Positions 35,593-44,067 of a DNA stretch of 64,000 nt are shown one piece after another. The DNA is from Vibrio splendidus (GTDB taxonomy: Bacteria; Pseudomonadota; Gammaproteobacteria; Enterobacterales; Vibrionaceae), in assembly GCF_003345295.1 (NCBI RefSeq), contig NZ_CP031055.1, positions 992,001 through 1,056,000 of the forward strand. Reading direction: 5' to 3'. Each line of letters opens with the position of its first letter. Within the stretch, counting starts at the first letter, position 1. Both the position numbers and the translations under genes were made by a program. The notes under the pieces are model-generated. The model did no database searches. It was given only the letters and a program-made list of their open reading frames with translations, and had not been told where the DNA came from.

Positions 35593-35835
35593 ATGCGATA
35601 TCAAGTTGAAATATCGAAAGAAAACCAACTACTATTCAAAGTCGATATTGAAGGTATTAACCAAAATAAGTGTGAAACATCGCTCGAAACGGTCTTGGCT
35701 AAGTTTCCGAAAACAGAAGGTTATCAGCGTCATCTATTGCTTTCGAACAGCGAAACGCGTTACTTAAAGAGCACAGAAAACCACATTGAAGTATTAGCAG
35801 CGGTTCCGGTATTTAAATCACTGGGCGAGCAATAA
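35593..35835 (+). CDS. Small protein of unknown function, 80 aa
   Basis: Not recognised. An 80-residue soluble protein without signal peptide or membrane segment; alternating strands and one helix are suggested (MRYQVEISKENQLLFKVDI, ETSLETVLAKFPKTEGY). GAGAGGG lies ten bases before ATG. It precedes yiiM by 53 bases on the same strand, so they may share a promoter. The codon use resembles the neighbours, which argues for a real gene. Confidence 0.7.
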   Translation: MRYQVEISKENQLLFKVDIEGINQNKCETSLETVLAKFPKTEGYQRHLLLSNSETRYLKSTENHIEVLAAVPVFKSLGEQ

Positions 35836-35888
35836 GTTGGCTTTAGCTAGTATAAAACAGCAAATAAGTTTAGGTAAAAGGGAAAGAT

Positions 35889-36581
35889 ATGAAGAAGTTA
35901 GGCTTAGTAAATAGCGTATTGGTAGGTAAAACTGTTGCCTTTGCACACGGTGCAAATAGTGCCATCAACAAGCAGGTTTTACCTGAGCGTCAGCATGCCA
36001 CAGAACTTGGTTTTACCAATGACGAACAAGGTGACCCTCGCTTTCACGGTGGTATTCAAAAAGCCCTTCATATCTACCCAAGCGAGCACTACCCAGTTTG
36101 GCAGGAAGAGCTAGGTGACAAAATCATCTTTCAATCTACAGGCGCATTTGGCGAGAACCTAAGCTCAAGCGGCATCACGGAACACTCCATTTGCTTGAAA
36201 GATAAGATTCGCATTGGTTCAACATTGTTGGAAGTCTCACAAGGGCGTATGCCGTGCTGGAAGCTGAATGTGAGATTCGATCAAAATGATATGGCAAGAA
36301 GACTGCAAGATACGCTAAGAACTGGCTGGTATTTCCGTGTATTGGAAGAAGGTGAGATCGGTGCTGGAGATGAGATCATTTTATGTGAAAGACCTTATCC
36401 AGAATGGCCGTTAACTCGAATCATGAAAGCGGTGTTTACAGGTTGTTTGGATAAACAAGAGCTTAAAGAATTGGCGGAGCTACCTTTAGTCGAATCTTGG
36501 GGAGCACTTATAGAGCGTCGCCTTGAAACTGGCAAAGTCGAAGATTGGGAAATGCGATTAGTTGGTCCGACAGCGGAGTAA
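35889..36581 (+). CDS. yiiM: MOSC domain protein YiiM
   Basis: A 230-residue molybdenum cofactor-binding protein. The MOSC domain (about 15-165) has FHGGIQKALHIYPSEHYPVW and the conserved Cys in GRMPCWKLNVRF, followed by the YiiM C-terminal helical domain (about 170-215, RIMKAVFTGCLDKQELKELA). In E. coli YiiM reduces N-hydroxylated bases such as 6-hydroxylaminopurine. AAGGGAAAGAT lies just before ATG. It ends with a strong terminator. Confidence 0.88.
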   Translation: MKKLGLVNSVLVGKTVAFAHGANSAINKQVLPERQHATELGFTNDEQGDPRFHGGIQKALHIYPSEHYPVWQEELGDKIIFQSTGAFGENLSSSGITEHSICLKDKIRIGSTLLEVSQGRMPCWKLNVRFDQNDMARRLQDTLRTGWYFRVLEEGEIGAGDEIILCERPYPEWPLTRIMKAVFTGCLDKQELKELAELPLVESWGALIERRLETGKVEDWEMRLVGPTAE

Positions 36582-36603
36582 GTTTTTCCTAATACGCAAA
36601 AAC

Positions 36604-36638
36604 AAAACGCTCACTATTTAGATAATGTGAGCGTTTTT
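36604..36638 (+). terminator. Terminator of yiiM
   Basis: 11-bp stem (36604-36614 with 36627-36637), extended inside the loop by ATT/AAT pairing, then T. Confidence 0.87.
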
Positions 36639-36660
36639 AGTTCTGAGGTGAGCACTCGTG

Positions 36661-36688
36661 GTTAAAAGTTAAAAGTTAAAAGTTAAAA
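36661..36688. repeat. Four copies of a 7-bp unit
   Basis: Exact (GTTAAAA)x4 microsatellite between the yiiM terminator and the end of the exonuclease gene. It is non-coding; no function is evident. Confidence 0.9.
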
Positions 36689-36728
36689 GCTAATCGCTTC
36701 ATGTGCGATTTAACTGTCTTTAATCTAG

Positions 36729-37445
36729 CTATAACCAGAAATCTTTAACCGGCATGTCAGGGCTAAAATGATGTGCAATCTGCGCTTGTAGTAACTCTGC
36801 GGTCGCAATTGCATCCGTTAATGCATGATGCGGCGTGTAGTCGGGTAAGTGGTACCGACGGCGGCTCTGTCCTAATCTCACTGACGCTGGCTTCTTGCCT
36901 TTTAGCTTATTCCATAAGCCGCCGGCCAGTTTGTTCTGGATTTGAGATTCAATCTCGAGCGTGTCGAGGACCGGAAACTCAATCCCTTCACCTAATCTGA
37001 CTTTCAGTGCGTTATCCAAGAAATCACGCTCGATACGACGGTAATGAACCACTGGGATGTGACCCGCCAGTGATTCTAATATCTCATCTAACACCTCGCT
37101 AAGGTCTGGCGCGTCAATGATGTCGTTGTGAGTGATGCCATGAATAACTACAGAGTCTTCTTCTAATTTCTGCTTTGGTCTCAGTGTCCAGTGTTTGGCT
37201 TGTCGTAAGTAAATACGATTAAGCGTAAACGGGACAAGGCCAATGGTAATGATGCCATCTTTGTTTGGGTTTAAACCCGTAGTCTCAAAGTCGACAGCTA
37301 AGAAGGTTACTTCTGATAGTGGCGTATCAGGTGCAGGAAGAGGTTGGCTATAAAATTGCTTTAAGCGCTCGTCTCTCGCTCGTTCCAGCTTTTGAGCAAA
37401 CTTAAATGGCCAGTCGACCGCAGGTGATCTGAATAGTTTGTTCAT
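36729..37445 (-). CDS. DnaQ-like 3'-5' exonuclease
   Basis: A 238-residue DEDD exonuclease. Exo I is FLAVDFETTGLNP (Asp52, Glu54), Exo II is the region VVHYRRIERDFLD, and Exo III is HHALTDAIATAELLQ with the HxxxxD pair of the DEDDh group. It is related to DNA polymerase III epsilon but is too short and diverged at the C-terminus to be the replicative subunit. It lies five bases after the cNMP-CBS-DUF294 gene, in the same operon; this pair is known elsewhere, often beside the acetate permease actP, which is absent here. Its substrate is unknown. Confidence 0.85.
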   Translation of the reverse strand: MNKLFRSPAVDWPFKFAQKLERARDERLKQFYSQPLPAPDTPLSEVTFLAVDFETTGLNPNKDGIITIGLVPFTLNRIYLRQAKHWTLRPKQKLEEDSVVIHGITHNDIIDAPDLSEVLDEILESLAGHIPVVHYRRIERDFLDNALKVRLGEGIEFPVLDTLEIESQIQNKLAGGLWNKLKGKKPASVRLGQSRRRYHLPDYTPHHALTDAIATAELLQAQIAHHFSPDMPVKDFWL

Positions 37446-37450
37446 AGGCC

Positions 37451-39340
37451 CTACTTAAACTTATTGCTGGCTTGATAACGGAACTTAAGGAAGTTCTGCG
37501 CATTACTTAATATTTGGAATGCGTCCTTTAGGTTGCGTCGCTCGAAGTCAGATAGGTTCTCTGGCTCAATGTTGTTATCCGGTTCTATGTTGTTGTCGAC
37601 ATCGTGTGCCTGGTGGCGAATACGAACTAAGGAGATAAACTCCATCGCATCTTTCAAATCTTGAGCTCGGCCTTTTGGCAGAATACCTGCGTCGATAATG
37701 TCATCCAAACGTTCGAATGAGTTCTTCGAACGAGAGGCTACCGCCAAAGAGTGAACACGAATTAGATCGGCAAGTGGTGCGGTACCACGACGTTTAAGGT
37801 TGATCGAGTTGTTATGACGACCATCTTTTTCCATAACGAAATCTTTGAAGAACCCAAGTGGCGGTGTGCGGTTAAGCGCATTACGAGCAAGACATGCTAA
37901 GAAACGGTTGTTCTTACGTGCTCGGCGAACAATAAAGCTGTTCAGTTGTTCCGCCCATTTCAAGCGGCCGTAGACACCGTCTAAATCAAAGAAGATAGAA
38001 GCGTTCAATAGCGCTTTCGGGTTTGGATCATCAATCCAATCGGCAAAGCACTCTTCCCATTGGCGACGAGTCATACGCCACGTTGGGTTGGTGGCCATGA
38101 TGTCACCAGTACAATACACGTAGCCACACTGATCTAAGCCATCACAAATGAAGGTTGATAACTCTTCAAAGTATTTACCGTGCTTTTTCTCGTCGTAGGT
38201 GTCATCAAGAATAATGGCGTTGTCTTGGTCAGTAACGAGCAACTGCTCATCACGTCCCATCGAGCCGAGTGCAAGGAAACAATAGGGAATGGGTGCTTTA
38301 CCCAATTTTTCTTCACCAAGCTCGATAATACGCTGTTTAAAGCTACGGCCAATTACCGACATAGCTGTGCCAACCATGTGGGCGTTGGCATCTTCGTTTA
38401 CTAGGCGAACGAAGCTGTCTTTTACTTGTTCAGAAAGTACTTTAAGATCTTCAATGCTTTGTTGTTGGAAGATGCTGCTTACCAATAACAGCGAGTTTTG
38501 AGACTCGTAGCGAACAATATCGGTCGCTTCGATAATACCGATAGGTTTCTTATCTTTAAGCACTGGCAAGTGGTGCACGTTGTAGCGAAGCATAGTCATC
38601 ATTGCTTCATATACATAGGCATTGTGGTCGAGTGAGATAACCTCTGGTGTCATCACACTGGATACTTCATCCGACGGGTCAAGGCCTTCGGCTAGAACGC
38701 GAGTACATAAGTCTCGATCGGTAATGATGCCGATAACTGGTGTTGAATCGTCTTCATCATCTTCAACAATATCAGGGTCGATGATCAGTAGAGAAGAGAC
38801 ATTGTCTTCTGCCATCATGGTTGCAGCTTGTTGGATGGTGCGCGTTTTCTCGATCATCGGCGCTTCGCTGGTCAATAGTGTTTTGACCTTGGATGTCGAT
38901 AAATCGTTGGCGTCATTGCTGTCTGAGTTTGCTTGGCGAAGTCGCGCGTTATCTTCCACCTCGACAAAGTCGGCGAATGAATCATAGTTGTCGTAGAGCT
39001 CTTGGAAAATCGGCTCAGGGATGCAGTAGAGAAGGGTATCTTCGGTCGCTTTAACTGGGAAGCGAACTTTGTTGTTAGTCAGCAACCCCATTTGTCCAAA
39101 CACATGCCCTTCATCAAGGCGATTATAGAGTTCACCCTTACGACGATAGACTTCGACTTCACCACTTCGAACGATATAGAGGTCATGAATTTGATCACCA
39201 AAGTGAATGATAGGGGTATCTTGGCGGTAATAAGAAATTTCCACACTACTGGTCACTTTCACCAATATCTCTTCAGGAAGTTCAGAGAAAGGGGGGTATT
39301 GTGCCAGAAAGTTTTGAATCTCTAATAACTCAGCATCCAT
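37451..39340 (-). CDS. cNMP-binding/CBS/DUF294 putative nucleotidyltransferase
   Basis: A 629-residue cytoplasmic protein of four parts: cyclic-nucleotide-binding domain (about 10-125; IHDLYIVRSGEVEVYRRKG), tandem CBS pair (about 155-290; NVSSLLIID, PVIGIITDRDLCTRVL), DUF294 nucleotidyltransferase domain with the GSMGRDEQLLVTDQDNAII motif (GS-x-GR-xE-x-D-x-D, as in GlnD), and a C-terminal helical DUF294_C domain. It probably modifies a protein or nucleotide in response to an adenine nucleotide; the target is unknown. ATG 39340 has GGATGATC upstream. Co-transcribed with the exonuclease. Confidence 0.87.
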   Translation of the reverse strand: MDAELLEIQNFLAQYPPFSELPEEILVKVTSSVEISYYRQDTPIIHFGDQIHDLYIVRSGEVEVYRRKGELYNRLDEGHVFGQMGLLTNNKVRFPVKATEDTLLYCIPEPIFQELYDNYDSFADFVEVEDNARLRQANSDSNDANDLSTSKVKTLLTSEAPMIEKTRTIQQAATMMAEDNVSSLLIIDPDIVEDDEDDSTPVIGIITDRDLCTRVLAEGLDPSDEVSSVMTPEVISLDHNAYVYEAMMTMLRYNVHHLPVLKDKKPIGIIEATDIVRYESQNSLLLVSSIFQQQSIEDLKVLSEQVKDSFVRLVNEDANAHMVGTAMSVIGRSFKQRIIELGEEKLGKAPIPYCFLALGSMGRDEQLLVTDQDNAIILDDTYDEKKHGKYFEELSTFICDGLDQCGYVYCTGDIMATNPTWRMTRRQWEECFADWIDDPNPKALLNASIFFDLDGVYGRLKWAEQLNSFIVRRARKNNRFLACLARNALNRTPPLGFFKDFVMEKDGRHNNSINLKRRGTAPLADLIRVHSLAVASRSKNSFERLDDIIDAGILPKGRAQDLKDAMEFISLVRIRHQAHDVDNNIEPDNNIEPENLSDFERRNLKDAFQILSNAQNFLKFRYQASNKFK

Positions 39341-39490
39341 AATGATCATCCATTGGTTTGTATGATTTCATGGTACAACATTTGATAATAATTTTCCGGC
39401 ACAAATCAATCTGTGAGCTAAAACCTTTTTAAAGTCTTATGGATAGACTAATCTTTCAGTTAATGGAGTGACAGTTGAAGGATGATAGGA

Positions 39491-40132
39491 ATGTCGAAGT
39501 GGAAGCTTAGTTTGGTACCTGTAGTTTTTATGTTTTCTCCAAGTTTGTGGGCGGACACTAACGCGGTGGATATTCTTGATTATGACCATGTTTATGCCAC
39601 CGCGCATTCGGGCAGTTTAAATGAAGATGCAGGTGGCAATAATAATGCCTCATCGTATGGATTAGGCGTCAGTTACGTGATGACGGATGATTGGTTGTTG
39701 TTGGGCGACTACAGTGCGCGCTTTATTCACCCGGATGACACGACAACTCGAATTGATACGCTTATGCCAGGTGTTGGTTACCGTTACAGCATTAAGAAAG
39801 ATTTAGATATAGTGGCTTACTACCTGCTTGGTATCACTAAGGGGGAGGTGGAAGATAACGATACCAACCGAACTGAGTCTTCAGATACCGAGTTTATCCA
39901 AGGGATTAAAGCCGAACTTAACTATGGCTTCGCCAAACGCTGGATTGCGAACGGTAGTGTGCAAGCAAATCGCAGTGACCTGTTTGATGAAGAGATCTAT
40001 CACCTAGGTTTACGCTATCTGGTGACCAACAAGTTTGCGATTGGTGGCTCTTATCAACACCGAGATGGCGAAGGTAAGATTCGTAGTGAGCGTACTAACG
40101 AGCTAGGTGTAGAGTTCTTCTTAGAGTACTAA
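39491..40132 (+). CDS. Outer-membrane beta-barrel protein, 213 aa
   Basis: A precursor with signal peptide (MSKWKLSLVPVVFMFSPSLWA) and a small barrel of about eight strands (SSYGLGVSYVMTDDWLLLGD, DTLMPGVGYRYSIKKDLDIV, IYHLGLRYLVTNKFAIGGSY), ending in the aromatic EFFLEY. It looks like OmpA-barrel/OprF-like or DUF481-type barrels; the exact family is uncertain. AAGGATG lies nine bases before ATG 39491. Divergent from the DUF294 operon. Confidence 0.75.
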   Translation: MSKWKLSLVPVVFMFSPSLWADTNAVDILDYDHVYATAHSGSLNEDAGGNNNASSYGLGVSYVMTDDWLLLGDYSARFIHPDDTTTRIDTLMPGVGYRYSIKKDLDIVAYYLLGITKGEVEDNDTNRTESSDTEFIQGIKAELNYGFAKRWIANGSVQANRSDLFDEEIYHLGLRYLVTNKFAIGGSYQHRDGEGKIRSERTNELGVEFFLEY

Positions 40133-40140
40133 CCAGTAAC

Positions 40141-40205
40141 GCAGAGGCTAAGCGTTAGTACGCAGAGACTAAGTGTTAGTAACGAAAAGGCTAAGTGCCT
40201 TAATA
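40141..40205. repeat. 21-22-bp degenerate tandem repeat after the barrel gene
   Basis: Three units: 40141-40161, 40162-40183 and 40184 onwards, with core GCAGAG-CTAAG-GTTAGTA. A copy of AAAAGGCTAAGTGC in the last unit also occurs in another intergenic region at 28625-28638, so the motif is dispersed. Confidence 0.7.
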
Positions 40206-40244
40206 GCTTTTATATATAGCTCTTATATACAAAGAGACAGACAC

Positions 40245-40272
40245 AAAAAAGCCAGCTTAATCGCTGGCTTTT
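40245..40272 (-). terminator. Terminator of aspC (probably bidirectional)
   Basis: Hairpin GCCAGC/GCTGGC (40251-40256 with 40263-40268), extended by A-T pairs, T run on the right and A run on the left, between convergent barrel gene and aspC. Confidence 0.85.
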
Positions 40273-40312
40273 GCATATCTATAGGTCGACAGATAAAGGT
40301 TTCGCTTTTCGA

Positions 40313-41503
40313 TTAAAGAACCGCAGCAAGACCTTTACATAGAGGATCCATGTTTGACTTAGTCATGCCAGCAACACTGATACGGCCAGAACCAACAATG
40401 TAGATAGCGAATTCGTCTTTCAGGCGAGTTACTTGCTCTTTGCTTAGGCCAGAGAACGAGAACATGCCGTTTTGGCGCTCGATGAATGTAAAGTCTGCAT
40501 CAACACCTTCAGATTTCAATGTTGTTACGAATAGCTCACGCATCTCTTGGATACGGTCACGCATTTCTGCCACTTCCGCTTCCCATTCAGCACGTAGATC
40601 AGCATCACCAAGGATGTGAGTTACTACAGCACTACCGTGCGCTGGTGGGTTAGAGTAGATAGAGCGGATGATGCTCTTAACTTGAGAGAACGCTGTCGTT
40701 GCTACGTCTGCAGATTCTGCAACTAGAGTGAATGCGCCCACACGCTCGTTGTACAAGCCGAAGTTCTTAGAGAATGAGCTAGCAACAAGGATCTCTTTGT
40801 TGTATTGAGCAAAAATACGTAGACCAGCTGCATCTTCTTCAACGCCTTTTGCAAAACCTTGGTAAGCAAAATCGAATAGAGGTAGCAGTTTCTTCTCAGC
40901 AACCAGTTTAGCCAGCACTTCCCACTCGTCAGTTGTTGGGTCGATACCTGTTGGGTTGTGACAGCAGCCGTGAAGAAGAACGATATCACCTTCAGAAGCT
41001 TTCTCTAGGTCAGCAACCATGCCTGAGAAGTCTTTGTCTTTTGTTTCAGCATTGTAGTAGCTGTATTGAGCTGTCTCGATACCCGCGGCAGCGAAAACGC
41101 CGTTGTGGTTTGCCCAAGTTGGGTTACTGATCCAGATTTTAGCATCGCCTAGTTGGCGCTTGATGAATTCGCCAGCAACGCGAAGTGCACCAGTACCACC
41201 AGGAGCTTGTGCAGTTTTCGCGCGTTGAGACGTTACGATCTCTGCGTCTGAACCGAAAAGAAGCTTCTGAACAGCTAGGCCGTACTCAGCTGTACCTTCA
41301 ATTGTCAGATAAGATTTGGTTTTTTCGCTTTCAAGAAGTGCAGCTTCTGCTTTCTTTACTGTTTTAAGTACAGGCGTTTGGCCAGCTTCATTTTTGTAGA
41401 TGCCAACACCAAGGTTGATTTTCTCTGCACGAGAGTCTTTTTTAAACTCTTCAGTAAGGCCGAGGATAGGATCGGCGGGAGCAGCTAACACTTTTTCAAA
41501 CAT
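40313..41503 (-). CDS. aspC: Aspartate/aromatic aminotransferase
   Basis: PLP enzyme transferring the amino group between aspartate, glutamate and 2-oxo acids. The 396 residues match the family, the N-terminus MFEKVLAAPADPILGL is nearly that of E. coli AspC, and the PLP lysine is in ASSFSKNFGLYNERVG; the substrate-binding Arg lies in GSGRISVAGM. TyrB is the closest alternative; AspC is favoured by general likeness. ATG 41503 is the family start; an in-frame ATG at 41521 adds six residues. Confidence 0.9.
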   Translation of the reverse strand: MFEKVLAAPADPILGLTEEFKKDSRAEKINLGVGIYKNEAGQTPVLKTVKKAEAALLESEKTKSYLTIEGTAEYGLAVQKLLFGSDAEIVTSQRAKTAQAPGGTGALRVAGEFIKRQLGDAKIWISNPTWANHNGVFAAAGIETAQYSYYNAETKDKDFSGMVADLEKASEGDIVLLHGCCHNPTGIDPTTDEWEVLAKLVAEKKLLPLFDFAYQGFAKGVEEDAAGLRIFAQYNKEILVASSFSKNFGLYNERVGAFTLVAESADVATTAFSQVKSIIRSIYSNPPAHGSAVVTHILGDADLRAEWEAEVAEMRDRIQEMRELFVTTLKSEGVDADFTFIERQNGMFSFSGLSKEQVTRLKDEFAIYIVGSGRISVAGMTKSNMDPLCKGLAAVL

Positions 41504-41645
41504 AATCTTCATCCATGTCAATTGAGAGGGGATAGTATCTATGGGTAGTTATACCTGTATGGAATTTTTAAGACAATACGAAGTGAACAGAAAGGCCAAA
41601 AAAAATCCATTTCAATCAGATTTATTGACTAAAGAGGGTATTTGA

Positions 41646-41679
41646 TAACAAAACACCCTACGGATTAACCTATAGGGTG
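41646..41679 (-). terminator. Terminator of the HD-GYP gene
   Basis: 7-bp stem (41654-41660 with 41673-41679), with CAAAA on the left, which gives UUUUG on the minus strand. It lies 27 bases past the HD-GYP stop and separates that gene from aspC. Confidence 0.75.
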
Positions 41680-41705
41680 CAAGAAGTTAGTGGTTTTAAT
41701 ATAGA

Positions 41706-43208
41706 TTAGGCTGGTTGAGCAATAAAGCTTTCACGCTCGAGTTCACTTGGTACATTTTTGCCATCTTTGTAGGTCGCGGCAATCGAAACAAACTCTTTTT
41801 CGACAGCCAGAAAAGCTTGGACAACTTGCGGATCAAAATGTGTCCCATTGCCTTCCAAGATAATCTGTTTAGCTTGTTCATGAGTAAAGGCTGGCTTGTA
41901 GACTCGTTTTGATATTAACGCGTCATAAACATCGGCTAATGCCATCAAGCGACCGGATAATGGAATGTCCTCACCAGACAGCTGATTTGGATAACCGCTG
42001 CCGTTCCATTTTTCGTGGTGGGTCAGAGATATCTCTTTCGCGACTCTCAGGAAAGAGCTGCTTCCTAACTGCTTTTCTGCAATAGATAACGCTTCAGCAC
42101 CAATTGCGGGGTGACCTTTCATTATCTCAAACTCTTCGTCAGTTAATTTGCCCGGCTTTAATAACACGTTATCAGGAACGCCTACTTTGCCTACGTCATG
42201 AAGTGGAGCAGATTTGTAAAGCAGCTCTATGTAGTTTGGTGTTAACAAGTTTGCGTGGATTTCCGACTTACTGAGCTCTTGTGCGAGTACCTTAACGTAT
42301 TCTTGAGTTCTCAGAATGTGGGCACCCGTTTCATTATCTCGAGATTCAGCAAGGGCAGACAAGCTAACAATCGCTACGTCACGTGTGGTTTTTACTTCGT
42401 TTTGTGCGGTTTCAAGGCTGTCTAACATGGTGTTGGTCATTGACGCCATAGAACCCAGTTCGTTATAGCCAAAAATAGGCAAACGAACGCCGTGCTCGCC
42501 TTTAGTTACCTTGTTCAACGCATGTTCTTGGCTCAGGAGAATGCGTTTAATCAACTTGCTCCACAATGTCATGATGGTTATTGCGTATCCACCAAGCACC
42601 AACGCAAGGTAGATGAACTCTTTAATCACGCTGACTTTACCTGTGCCGTCCAATAAGCGAGCTGGGTTATGTTCTAACCAAAAGATATCTTTAACGGCAA
42701 CCATAGTCAGCATTGTGGTCAGCGTGATCAGAAGTACGATGACTAAACCGACCATTTGTTTAACTAATGAACTTCGTTCGCCAATCAGTTGGAAGTCAAA
42801 CTGCCCAGACTGTTCCATTTTGTCCATTTGCGCAAGCTTAGCTTTCAACTGAAGAATGCTTCCAGTAAAGAAGCCAAATAACGTCATTCCAAAGAGCACT
42901 TTTAAATTGCTATCGATGGTGAAGTCGTAACTTAAGTTGTAATAAAGCGCAAAAGGGACACTAGCAGCAAAAAACAACAAGGTGTCGAGCTGCGCAAACC
43001 GACCTTGTTTAACTAAAGCATGGCGGGCTAATAGGTAATGGCGCACAAACCAGACTAAGGCAAAAACGACACTCACTTGAGTGAAAATTTCTAACGTCGT
43101 TAAGGTGTCGAGCATAGGGCATACCCGACTGCCATAGGTGCCAAAAAGCACACCAGCGATGGCATATAGCTGGGTTGTTAGCGATTGATTATAGTTTGAT
43201 GTATCCAT
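41706..43208 (-). CDS. Membrane-bound HD-GYP c-di-GMP phosphodiesterase
   Basis: A 500-residue protein with five to six N-terminal membrane helices (about 38-215), a HAMP-like linker (about 215-275) and an HD-GYP domain (about 275-470). The catalytic residues are intact: HDVGK (His337-Asp338), HHEKWNGSGYP (His397-His398, GYP 405-407) and DVYDAL. It should hydrolyse c-di-GMP and so favour motility and dispersal. The integral sensor is not a known MASE type that I can name. AAGGC precedes ATG. Confidence 0.9.
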   Translation of the reverse strand: MDTSNYNQSLTTQLYAIAGVLFGTYGSRVCPMLDTLTTLEIFTQVSVVFALVWFVRHYLLARHALVKQGRFAQLDTLLFFAASVPFALYYNLSYDFTIDSNLKVLFGMTLFGFFTGSILQLKAKLAQMDKMEQSGQFDFQLIGERSSLVKQMVGLVIVLLITLTTMLTMVAVKDIFWLEHNPARLLDGTGKVSVIKEFIYLALVLGGYAITIMTLWSKLIKRILLSQEHALNKVTKGEHGVRLPIFGYNELGSMASMTNTMLDSLETAQNEVKTTRDVAIVSLSALAESRDNETGAHILRTQEYVKVLAQELSKSEIHANLLTPNYIELLYKSAPLHDVGKVGVPDNVLLKPGKLTDEEFEIMKGHPAIGAEALSIAEKQLGSSSFLRVAKEISLTHHEKWNGSGYPNQLSGEDIPLSGRLMALADVYDALISKRVYKPAFTHEQAKQIILEGNGTHFDPQVVQAFLAVEKEFVSIAATYKDGKNVPSELERESFIAQPA

Positions 43209-43453
43209 CGATAAGCCTTTGTTCAGTTTCGTTTCTGGTCTGTATAATTCTTACTAGATTCACGAGTTTTAAGTACGCATATTTTATTTTGCAAGACGCA
43301 TTGCTTGCTATGAAATATACATAACTTGAATGACTTGCGTAAATAGGACCAGAAATTCTATCGATAGCTTTCGCTGAATGATACAAGAAATTGGTGTGTG
43401 TAAGTGATTTGTTAACTAAGTGGGGATTATTGCAGCATTACTATGCGTATATG

Positions 43454-43486
43454 TGAATAGCCTCGATAGAGATTCGAGGCTATTCA
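43454..43486. repeat. Perfect 12-bp inverted repeat without T run
   Basis: TGAATAGCCTCG (43454-43465) and its exact complement (43475-43486), 9-base loop. It lies in the 339-base gap 43209-43547 between the 99-residue gene and the HD-GYP gene, which otherwise shows only AT-rich sequence presumably holding the HD-GYP promoter. It may be a Rho-type 3' end hairpin or a regulator site. Confidence 0.7.
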
Positions 43487-43547
43487 GTGATCGATCTTGG
43501 CTTGCTCGTTCGTGAAAACAGTCAAAGCCGATACGCCTCATTGCGTA

Positions 43548-43847
43548 TTATTTTTTTAGATTGATTTCAGCTTCAATAGAGCTTGTTTCAATATCAGGAT
43601 GAGACGCCAGTTTGTCGGTTGCCCACTGGTTTAGGTGCTTAAGAATTGCAGATACCGCGTGTTTCTGAGTTGGAGCTTTATCTTGGTCGATGTCGATTTT
43701 CTGCTTTGGATGTGAACCTGTCGCATCTTCAGCGATATGTAGCCAATCTGGGTGCCAGTAGTATGGCTGGCCACTCGGTGTTGTCCAACTATGAACACCG
43801 TTTGACTCTCCTTTATAACTTAACTGGTCTGCTTCTATTTTTTTCAT
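43548..43847 (-). CDS. Small protein of unknown function, 99 aa
   Basis: Not recognised. A 99-residue soluble protein with aromatic N-terminal half (VHSWTTPSGQPYYWHPDWLHIAED) and a helical, lysine-rich C-terminal half (AVSAILKHLNQWATDKLASH). No signal peptide or membrane segment. GAGAT lies eight bases before ATG. An 82-residue frame on the other strand overlaps it and looks like a shadow. Single gene between the MocR regulator (divergent) and the HD-GYP gene. Confidence 0.62.
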   Translation of the reverse strand: MKKIEADQLSYKGESNGVHSWTTPSGQPYYWHPDWLHIAEDATGSHPKQKIDIDQDKAPTQKHAVSAILKHLNQWATDKLASHPDIETSSIEAEINLKK

Positions 43848-44067
43848 TGTTATCTCGCATGTTTTTTGGGTTACATCAAATTATAGAGGCGTAGAGCGAA
43901 CTTGGCTCCCGCCTTGGTTACAAACTTAGCAAAGCATACAAAGTTATCTGTGAACCAATTCACACTATTATAGAAATTAGGTCCAATCATATGGATAGCA
44001 GCAATAGTTGTTAACGTTAGTGATAAAATCTCCGGCTTATTAGAATTTATCTAGGTAGTACAATTAG

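Noticed and set aside
39384..39396. GATAATAATTTTC, Fur-box-like
   Set aside because: Only one 6-1-6 element with a mismatch in AT-rich sequence, and the neighbours are not iron genes.
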